Below are positions 6,467 to 12,078 of a stretch of 20,030 nt of DNA, piece after piece. Source of the DNA: a virus. The position numbers and the translations under genes are program-made. The stretch covers positions 1 through 20,030 of the IMG/VR virus record IMGVR_UViG_3300020396_000050; one strand, 5' to 3'. The notes beneath the pieces are model-generated. The model had not been told where the DNA came from. It saw nothing but the letters and a program-made list of their open reading frames with translations, and did not search any database. How positions within the stretch are numbered: position 1 is the first letter of the stretch; every line of letters starts with the position of its first letter.

Positions 6467-6669
6467 AAAAGATGAAGAAAAAAGGTTATGCTAAGGGCGG
6501 CGCTGCAAAGAAGATGAAAGTTGGCGGTGCAGTCAAAAAGATGAAGTCTGGCGGCGCGGTAAAACGCAAAATGGGCGGCGCTATGATGAAGAAAAAAGGT
6601 TACGCTAAAGGCGGTGCCGCAATGAAGAAAAAAGGTTACGCTAAAGGCGGCGCGGTTAAAAGAAAATAA
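6463..6669 (+). CDS. Lys/Gly repeat mini-protein (KGGA repeats)
   Basis: A 68-residue low-complexity protein built of repeats of the type MKKKGYAKGGA and VKKMKSGGA, with no acidic residue at all and about 40 percent Lys/Arg. It begins within the preceding gene (ATGA overlap). Such a polycation could bind DNA, lipid or the acidic capsid interior; it is unlikely to form a fixed fold. Similar MKKGG-repeat genes occur, from memory, in many marine phages. A non-coding explanation is less likely because the frame is intact, coupled to its neighbour and varied mostly at third codon positions between repeat units. Confidence 0.6.
   Translation: MKKMKKKGYAKGGAAKKMKVGGAVKKMKSGGAVKRKMGGAMMKKKGYAKGGAAMKKKGYAKGGAVKRK
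6472..6657 (+). repeat. 36-bp repeat units inside the KGGA mini-gene
   Basis: Three copies of a 12-codon unit encode MKKKGYAKGGAA or MKKKGYAKGGAV at 6472-6507, 6586-6621 and 6622-6657. The last two are tandem and identical over their first 29 bases; the first copy differs at two third-codon positions over that stretch. The array probably expands and contracts by slippage or recombination while staying in frame. Confidence 0.75.
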
Positions 6670-6674
6670 CCTGA

Positions 6675-7349
6675 ATGCCTTTTTTGCAGAGTAACATCCC
6701 ACACTTTAAGTGCTGGGTTCGCCGCGAGTATACAGTAAACCATGAACGTTATCATGGTGAATTTTTACACGCTATGGCAATAGCCGTAACTACCATGCCA
6801 AACCGTTGTTTAAGCTTTCAGCTTATTTTCACGGGTTGCGAGGTAGACGAGGAGGGGGGAGAGAATGTGCATGGCGGAGCTATGTGGGCCAGAATGCCCA
6901 TAACAGCTTTAGTCGCAGACGAACCGTTAGAAGATTGGCCTAAACCGATGGCAGTACACGAAGCACAACCTTGGGACTGTCCCTCACATACTCACGCGGC
7001 GTATGTGTTGGAAAGGGCGTCCCCTTGCCCGTGGTTAGCAAAGATTGACGGCACGTTCTTTCCAGCAAAGTACATGTTCACCGTAGATTACACCGATACG
7101 GACGTTGCAGACGATCCGGCTCAACATAAGCAGGCCCATATCTTACAGCTTTTAAACGCGGGGGAATGGACGGGAAATATCGTGGCTTTGCCCAACAACA
7201 GGGTCCGTGTGACGCACCCCGCGTGGTTTGAGACGGGAGAGGGCGCTCCAGACTTCAAACCTTCTCAGCATGTACATTATTCTAAATCTGACTTAGACTA
7301 CACTCTAGACGTTAATAAAATATTCGACAATCTGTATAACGAGGAATGA
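6675..7349 (+). CDS. conserved hypothetical tail/connector-region protein
   Basis: A 224-residue protein whose N-terminus (MPFLQSNIPHFKCWVRREY, then YHGEFLHAMAIAV) matches a family I recall from marine cyanophages and other marine podoviruses, always near connector genes and without known function. Visible features: many His and Trp residues, a central MPITALVADEP strand, a LQLLNAGEWTGNIVALPNNRVRVTHPAW segment, and an acidic C-terminus. There is no recognisable enzyme motif. Its family-typical LQPNNRV-like block points to a folded, conserved protein. It has only a weak ribosome-binding site and starts 5 bases after the KGGA gene. Confidence 0.65.
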   Translation: MPFLQSNIPHFKCWVRREYTVNHERYHGEFLHAMAIAVTTMPNRCLSFQLIFTGCEVDEEGGENVHGGAMWARMPITALVADEPLEDWPKPMAVHEAQPWDCPSHTHAAYVLERASPCPWLAKIDGTFFPAKYMFTVDYTDTDVADDPAQHKQAHILQLLNAGEWTGNIVALPNNRVRVTHPAWFETGEGAPDFKPSQHVHYSKSDLDYTLDVNKIFDNLYNEE

Positions 7350-7350
7350 T

Positions 7351-8019
7351 ATGACCGTATCTGACAGCGTAGATTTTGAGCTAGATGTAGCTGAATACAT
7401 TGAGGAAGCCTTTGAACGCTGTGGTTTGGAGGTTAGAACAGGTTACGACCTAAAGACAGCCAAGCGATCCTTGAATTTAATGCTGGCTGAGTGGGCTAAC
7501 CGCGGTTTGAATCAATGGACGATTGCTCAAAGGACCGTGACTCTAACGCAGGGAACGGGAGAGTACGCCTTATTGCCGGACGTTATTGATATTTTGTCGG
7601 CAGTAATTCGTAGAGATAACATCGACTATTCTTTGTTAAGACTTAGCCGCGAGGAATACCAAACAGTACCCGACAAAACCTCTCAGGGCAGACCAAACCA
7701 GTTTTTCTTAGACAGGCAGGTAACGCCCAGTTTAAAACTGTGGCCCGCGCCGGAAAACGCTACTGACGTGGTTTACTACAACGCTCTTACGCGCATGGAT
7801 GACGCCGACACATATACAAACACTATGGACATGCCCTTTAGGTTTTATCCGTGTTTAGCCGCGGGTTTAGCGTATTATATTGCGGTTAAACGGGCCCCGC
7901 AGCGCGTACAACTGTTAAAAGCCATGTATGAAGAAGAGTTTGAACGCGCTATGACCGAAGATCGTGACAGGGCTTCGTTTAACGTGGTGCCCCAGTATCA
8001 ATATTTTAGGACGGGCTAA
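7351..8019 (+). CDS. P22 gp4-like head-tail adaptor (DNA stabilisation) protein
   Basis: A 222-residue protein matching the P22 gp4 / tail accessory factor type: an N-terminal helical region (about 8-30), the family's helix with AKRSLNLMLAEWANRGLNQWTI (37-58), then a strand with TLTQGTGEYALLPDVID, a middle beta part (LSREEYQTVPDKTSQGRP, LKLWPAPENA), and C-terminal helices (about 148-205). Proteins of this family bind the underside of the portal after packaging, keep the DNA in and provide the platform for the tail. GAGGA precedes the ATG at the right distance, and its stop overlaps the next start (TAATG). A T7 gp11-type adaptor is a related alternative name for the same job. Confidence 0.75.
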   Translation: MTVSDSVDFELDVAEYIEEAFERCGLEVRTGYDLKTAKRSLNLMLAEWANRGLNQWTIAQRTVTLTQGTGEYALLPDVIDILSAVIRRDNIDYSLLRLSREEYQTVPDKTSQGRPNQFFLDRQVTPSLKLWPAPENATDVVYYNALTRMDDADTYTNTMDMPFRFYPCLAAGLAYYIAVKRAPQRVQLLKAMYEEEFERAMTEDRDRASFNVVPQYQYFRTG

Positions 8020-8585
8020 TGGGAAGCTTTGCTAGCGGAAAAAACGCGTATGCAATATCAGATCGTTCTGGTTTTCGGTATCGCTACAAGGATATGCGAA
8101 AGGAGTGGAACGGTCTTTTAGTTGGCAAGGACGAGTTTGAATCTAAGCAGCCACAACTGGGTCCGTTTAGGACTGTTTCTGATCCGCAAGCTCTTCAAGA
8201 CGCCCGACCTCAAACACCGGATAGAACTAATACTTTTCAAGTGGTGACCACAAATGGGATTGTTTATCTTGGAAACGGAAACTGGTCTACTAGCGGGAAA
8301 ACGCAATTACCTACTCTTATTGAAACAACGCCTCTTTTAACCACTGGTTTGGGCGCGGTAACCGTCACCACCTCGGGCGAAACAGGTGTTTCGGTCAACG
8401 TTTCAGGAGTGTCGGGTTCAAGTAATGTGGGTACGGTAACCATTGTAGAGGAAGGTATTGCCGTTTCAGGTATAGCAGGGTCTAGTGCCGTAGGTACAGT
8501 TAGCGTAATTGCAGGGTCTGCACCAAGATTTGACAGTACGTCGGTTACGCTAGATTCAACAACAGATACTTTTGACGAGGGTTAA
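8019..8585 (+). CDS. tail/neck protein with C-terminal VSG repeats
   Basis: A 188-residue two-part protein. Residues 1-65 (GSFASGKNAYAISDRSGFRY, KEWNGLLV, QPQLGPF, DARPQ) form an N-terminal module I recall from many marine phage neck or tail proteins. Residues 108-166 contain the same 22-residue repeat found in the gene at 10848: two clear copies, VSGVSGSSNVGTVTI and VSGIAGSSAVGTVSV, at about 128-142 and 149-163, plus a degenerate one before them. The end is Thr/Ser/Asp-rich. The gene is coupled to the gp4-like gene by a one-base overlap, suggesting the products meet at the connector. The repeat end probably faces outward; this is inferred. Confidence 0.68.
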   Translation: MGSFASGKNAYAISDRSGFRYRYKDMRKEWNGLLVGKDEFESKQPQLGPFRTVSDPQALQDARPQTPDRTNTFQVVTTNGIVYLGNGNWSTSGKTQLPTLIETTPLLTTGLGAVTVTTSGETGVSVNVSGVSGSSNVGTVTIVEEGIAVSGIAGSSAVGTVSVIAGSAPRFDSTSVTLDSTTDTFDEG

Positions 8586-8588
8586 GCC

Positions 8589-9239
8589 ATGACTAAACAA
8601 ACAGTAGGTATAGGAAGTAGCGCAAACGATGGCAATGGAGATACTCTTCGTTCTGGTGCCACCAAAATAAATGCAAACTTCACTGAGATATATGCTGCGG
8701 TTGGTAATGGCTCTACACTCACCGATATAATAGACAGTAACGGTCTTATTAACGTAAGTTCTGGAGCAAATAAGATTGTTTTTTATTACGCTAATTTAAG
8801 CGACTTACCTAGTGCGGGAACATATCATGGCGCAGTGGCGCACGTTCACGCGACAGGAGGGTTGTACTTCGCTCACGCTGCCGCGTGGGTTAGATTAAAT
8901 GATGAGACAACTGGACCTGTGACTAAATACACGGCGGGTGTAAACGGATCGACTGCTTATACATTTACTGGCCCCGGAGCCACATCTGGAAACAACCCAA
9001 ACTTTACTTTCTACAAAGGCCACACGTACCTTTTAAATAACGCGGCTAATGTAAGTGCCCATCCTTTAAAGATACGAGTATCGGCAGGCGGGTCTAATTT
9101 TACAACAGGGGTTACTGAGAACTATAATTCCACTACAGGGTTAACACAGTTCATTGTTCCGCATGAGCCCTCTGACTCTTCCTTAGTATATCAATGCACC
9201 AACCACAGTGGTATGGTCGGAAACATAACAATAGTGTGA
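8589..9239 (+). CDS. virion protein with C-terminal cupredoxin-like domain
   Basis: A 216-residue protein of three parts. Residues 6-38 (GIGSSANDGNGDTLRSGATK, INANFTEIYAAV) are a short helical motif seen at the start of many phage tail-fibre-like proteins and thought to oligomerise. Residues 62-103 (FYYANLSDLPSAGTYHGAVA, then FAHAAAWVRL) are a beta module I recall from marine phage structural proteins. Residues about 112-216 read as a cupredoxin: YTFTGPG, then FYKGHTYLLNN, His158 in SAHPLKI, and a C-terminal YQCTNHSGMVGNITI giving Cys203, His206 and Met209. The C-x2-H-x2-M loop equals that of amicyanin. Copper binding is inferred from the complete ligand set; an electron-transfer partner is not visible. 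A structural, metal-stabilised tip is the more likely role. Confidence 0.7.
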   Translation: MTKQTVGIGSSANDGNGDTLRSGATKINANFTEIYAAVGNGSTLTDIIDSNGLINVSSGANKIVFYYANLSDLPSAGTYHGAVAHVHATGGLYFAHAAAWVRLNDETTGPVTKYTAGVNGSTAYTFTGPGATSGNNPNFTFYKGHTYLLNNAANVSAHPLKIRVSAGGSNFTTGVTENYNSTTGLTQFIVPHEPSDSSLVYQCTNHSGMVGNITIV

Positions 9240-9255
9240 CACCATAGGTGAACAA

Positions 9256-10110
9256 ATGAGCTATACATACACAACGCTAAAAACCGCGATAAAAGATTAT
9301 ACCGAGAATGACGAGCCTACGTTTGTCCGAAACCTACCCGTGTTTATAAAAAACTCAGAAGAACGCATCTTAAAAAACGTGCAGCTTAGTCTTTTTAGAA
9401 AAAATGCAACGGGAGTTATGTCAGACACAAGCAAGTATTTAGCCGTTCCATCTGATTTTCTAGCGCCGTTTTCCTTGTCATACACTTCAAGTAACGAAGA
9501 AATATTTGTTGATTTTAAAGACCCTGATTTTGTTCAATCATTTAACCCAAACCCTGCAACAAAAGGGTTGCCTAGATTTTATGCACAATTTGATGTAGAA
9601 AATTTTATTTTAGGGCCTAGTCCTAGCGGCGACTTTCCAGCGGAATTACATTATTTTTACCGTCCAGCTAGTATAACATCTAGCATTTTTGTTATAACTC
9701 TCTCCAACGTCAACGGAACGTTCACAACTTCGGATAATGTTACAGGTTCAACCAGCTTGCAGTCTTCAAAAGTCACTTCTATTACAAACGCTAGTACCTT
9801 GAGTGTCGTGATCCCCGCAGGAGATTTTGTGGTGGGAGAAACGTTAACAGGAAGCTCTAGTGGGGCTACTGGTACATTGACAACAATAGGTTCAGACGCC
9901 ACTGAGACTTGGCTTAGTGAAAATGCTGAAGTCGCGTTGTTGTACGGTAGTTTGATGGAAGCGTATATATTTATGAAGGGTGAACCCGACTTGCAGCAAA
10001 TATATGAAAAACGTTTTGGGGAAGCTATAATGGGCTTGAAATCTTTGGGCGAGTCAAAAGAAGTTACAGATGAATATCGTACTGGGATGATTATAAGAGG
10101 GAAACAGTGA
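9256..10110 (+). CDS. phage adaptor protein with inserted beta module
   Basis: A 284-residue protein of the podoviral adaptor type: N-terminal helices (TLKTAIKDYTEN, then PVFIKNSEERILKNVQLSLFRK), a beta domain with YLAVPSDFLAPFSL and GLPRFYAQFDVENFILGPSP, and C-terminal helices starting TWLSENAEVALLYGSLMEAY and MKGEPDLQQIYEKRF. In family members I recall, the YFYRPASIT strand runs on within a few residues to the WLSENAP helix; here residues 142-214 interrupt them with a Thr/Ser/Gly-rich module. That module contains two related halves (GTFTTSDNVTGSTS and GDFVVGETLTGSSS). It probably forms an exposed beta insert. The likely role is joining portal or gp4-like ring to the nozzle. AGGTG lies 5 bases before the ATG. 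Confidence 0.72.
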   Translation: MSYTYTTLKTAIKDYTENDEPTFVRNLPVFIKNSEERILKNVQLSLFRKNATGVMSDTSKYLAVPSDFLAPFSLSYTSSNEEIFVDFKDPDFVQSFNPNPATKGLPRFYAQFDVENFILGPSPSGDFPAELHYFYRPASITSSIFVITLSNVNGTFTTSDNVTGSTSLQSSKVTSITNASTLSVVIPAGDFVVGETLTGSSSGATGTLTTIGSDATETWLSENAEVALLYGSLMEAYIFMKGEPDLQQIYEKRFGEAIMGLKSLGESKEVTDEYRTGMIIRGKQ

Positions 10111-10397
10111 TGAACATGCCATTTGAAATGTCTGTTGGTAGTGTTGGGGTTAAGACTACTAATAACCGAGGCTTCACCCCTGAAGAAGTTGCGGAATTGT
10201 GCGTTGATAGGTTAATGATCGTATCAAATGACGCGCCGCCAGCTATAAGAGATCAAGCCTTGGCTCACAAGGAACGTATGAAGGCTGTAATTGCAGTCTA
10301 CATGAAACAGGCTATCCAAAGCGATAGAACTACTGTATATAATGCAATCAGTGATGCTGGTCATAAAAAACTAGCCGAATATATAAGGAAAATGTAA
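10110..10397 (+). CDS. small helical conserved phage protein
   Basis: A 95-residue helical protein. The ATG at 10110 overlaps the adaptor stop (TGATG); a GTG at 10107 would add one residue. After a short leader, residues 14-95 carry the pattern GFTPEEVAELCVDRLM, APPAIRDQALAHKERM, YMKQAIQSDRTTVYNAISDA and a C-terminal LAEYIRKM. I recall this family as one of the commonest small genes among marine phages, adjacent to connector genes, with no assigned function. The lack of motifs for DNA binding or catalysis leaves a structural or assembly-factor role as the simplest inference. Confidence 0.68.
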   Translation: MNMPFEMSVGSVGVKTTNNRGFTPEEVAELCVDRLMIVSNDAPPAIRDQALAHKERMKAVIAVYMKQAIQSDRTTVYNAISDAGHKKLAEYIRKM

Positions 10398-10832
10398 ATG
10401 GCATTCTCAGGAAACTTTATGTGTACCTCTTTCAAAGTTGAAGTTTTGAAGGGTGTCCACAATTTTACCGCTGCATCTAACATCTTTAAGCTGGCGATGT
10501 ACACCAACAGCGCAAGTTTTAATGCGGCTACCACCGCGTATACCTCTGGAAATGAGGTTAGTGGTACAAACTACACCGCTAAAGGCAATGCGGTAACTAC
10601 GGTTACTCCTGTTGCATCTGGAACAACTGCTCTCGTAGACATGAACAACGTTGTATTTAGCAACGTGACTATTTCTGCTGTGCGAGGCGCTTTAATCTTC
10701 AACGAGGCAGCTTCGGGTGATCCAACCGTATGTGTGCTTGATTTTGGTGGAGATAAAGCCGCAAGTTCTGGTGACTTTACAGTAGTGATGCCAACCGCAG
10801 ACGCAAGTAACGCTATTATCCGTATCGCCTAA
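10398..10832 (+). CDS. tail-associated beta structural protein
   Basis: A 144-residue protein beginning directly after the previous stop with AGGAAAA as ribosome-binding site. After an N-terminal MAFSGNFMCTSFKVEVLKGV, it is a beta-rich domain with KLAMYTNSASFNAATTAYTS, GTNYTAKGN, and FSNVTISAVRGALIFNE. The layout (a short fold, Ala/Thr/Ser-rich, few charges) matches small virion surface or tail proteins that I recall from marine phages. It stands between the adaptor and the repeat-protein gene, so a tail-attached role is likely. No enzyme motif. Confidence 0.62.
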   Translation: MAFSGNFMCTSFKVEVLKGVHNFTAASNIFKLAMYTNSASFNAATTAYTSGNEVSGTNYTAKGNAVTTVTPVASGTTALVDMNNVVFSNVTISAVRGALIFNEAASGDPTVCVLDFGGDKAASSGDFTVVMPTADASNAIIRIA

Positions 10833-10847
10833 TTGAGGGGATAACCC

Positions 10848-12008
10848 ATGCCACTACCTTTTTCTGGCTGGGGCCGTGGCGGTTGGAGTTCTGGCTCTTG
10901 GAATAGTCTACAAGTAGGAGTATCTGTTACAGGCGTAGCAGGTACTGGGGCTGTTGGTAGTATAAGCACTACCAGCGGGGTTACTCAACCTGTTACGGGT
11001 ATAGCTGGCACAGGATCAGTAGGTTCTGTAACAACTATTGGCGCTGCCAAAATAACGGCTGTAGGTCTGACGGGCACGGGATCAGTAGGTTCTGCAACGG
11101 TTATTGGAGTCGCAAACCTAACTGCTACAGGTATAACAGGCACAGGGTCAGTAGGGTCAGTGACCACTACGGGCGCAGCTAACATAGCAGTTACAGGGGT
11201 TAGCGGCACATCTGCGCTCAACACTGTTGTAACTGAGTCTGATGGCAATCTTGCGGTACTTGGTCTTAATTCCATTGGATCAGTCGGTGCAACCTCTGTA
11301 TCGTCAAACTCAGCAATCCCTGTAACGGGTGTTTCTGGGACAGGTTCAGTAGGCGCTGCCGTAACAAGAATAGGTATTAACGCCAATATCACAAGTGGTG
11401 TTGTAGGTACAGGCTCGACAGGTAGCGTTACAATAGACCTAACGGCTAACATACCCGCAACAGGGATCACAGGTACAGGCGCAGTAGGCAGTATAACTCA
11501 AACAAGTTCTGTAAACCAATCAGCAACAGGGGTTGTTGGCACTGGGGCAATAGGTACGACAAGTAACACCAGCGGCGTAAGTCAAACTGTAAATGGTGTA
11601 TCGGGTACAGGTGTTTCTGGTTCTGCGGCGGTAAGCGGTAAAGCTAACTCAAATGCAACTGGGGTTTCAGGAACAGGTGCAGTTGGCAGCATAACACAGA
11701 CAAGCTCTGCCAATATATCTGTTACAGGTGTGTATGGTACGGGCGGCGTTGGCTCTGTCACTGTTCAAGGTAAAGCTAATCATACTGTTACGGGGGTAGC
11801 GGGAACGGGGTCTTCTGGCGCGGCTACTGTTTCTTTTGGATACTATGCCACAGGCGTATCTGGAACAGGCGCAGTAGGTACTGTTAGTGTGAACCAAGAG
11901 TTTTCTGTAACGGGCGTATCGGCTGTAGGAGAGGTGGGTAATAACGCGTTTGTTTGGAACGAGATTATCCCTGATAACACCACAAATTGGATACCCGTAG
12001 TCGCGTAA
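10848..12008 (+). CDS. tandem-repeat virion protein (about 16 VTGVSGTGxVGSVT repeats)
   Basis: A 386-residue protein. Residues 7-18 are a Trp motif GWGRGGWSSGSW; residues about 25-368 are some 16 tandem repeats of about 22 residues, consensus VTGVSGTGAVGSVTxxGxAN; residues 369-386 form a short tail with two Trp (VWNEIIPDNTTNW). The repeats lack Cys, aromatic and most charged residues, so they would make a long, flexible or beta-solenoid-like stalk. Repeat units conserved in protein differ at many synonymous positions, for example units 9 and 12, which encode the same 12 residues with six base changes. A tail-spike-like, adhesive or surface-display role is likely but unproven. GAGGGG precedes the ATG. 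Related repeats end the genes at 8019 and 16821. Confidence 0.75.
   Translation: MPLPFSGWGRGGWSSGSWNSLQVGVSVTGVAGTGAVGSISTTSGVTQPVTGIAGTGSVGSVTTIGAAKITAVGLTGTGSVGSATVIGVANLTATGITGTGSVGSVTTTGAANIAVTGVSGTSALNTVVTESDGNLAVLGLNSIGSVGATSVSSNSAIPVTGVSGTGSVGAAVTRIGINANITSGVVGTGSTGSVTIDLTANIPATGITGTGAVGSITQTSSVNQSATGVVGTGAIGTTSNTSGVSQTVNGVSGTGVSGSAAVSGKANSNATGVSGTGAVGSITQTSSANISVTGVYGTGGVGSVTVQGKANHTVTGVAGTGSSGAATVSFGYYATGVSGTGAVGTVSVNQEFSVTGVSAVGEVGNNAFVWNEIIPDNTTNWIPVVA
10920..11951 (+). repeat. about 16 tandem 22-codon repeats
   Basis: By hand I count 16 units with a GT-G-VGS-T core; two units are degenerate (residue spans near GTSALNTVVTESDG and NSIGSVGATS), and one unit is about two residues longer. 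Copies are alike in protein but variable in DNA, so the array is old or under selection to keep its DNA non-identical, which would limit loss by recombination. Confidence 0.85.
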
Positions 12009-12019
12009 TCTGAAAAACA

Positions 12020-12048
12020 TTGCGTCTTAACGATAGGCGCGGTATAAA
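12020..12048 (+). promoter_or_regulatory. sigma70-type promoter before the tail fibre
   Basis: TTGCGT at 12020-12025 and TATAAA at 12043-12048 are separated by exactly 17 bases, a near-consensus -10 with a weaker -35. They sit in one of the few real gaps (12009-12078, 70 bases) just before the tail fibre, whose AGGAAA ribosome-binding site is at 12068-12073. Predicted start of transcription is near 12055. The match is by eye and the phage might use its own polymerase. Confidence 0.45.
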
Positions 12049-12078
12049 CTAAACAACTTATCTGCTTAGGAAACTCAC

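Noticed and set aside
10985-11470. A 161-codon minus-strand open frame.
   Set aside because: It lies opposite the repeat protein; Val/Pro/Thr-rich low complexity follows from reading GGT/ACC-type repeat codons backwards, and no ribosome-binding site is seen.
10920-11951. The regular repeats could suggest a CRISPR array or regulatory iterons.
   Set aside because: The period is conserved in protein but not in DNA, there are no spacers, and the frame is continuous.
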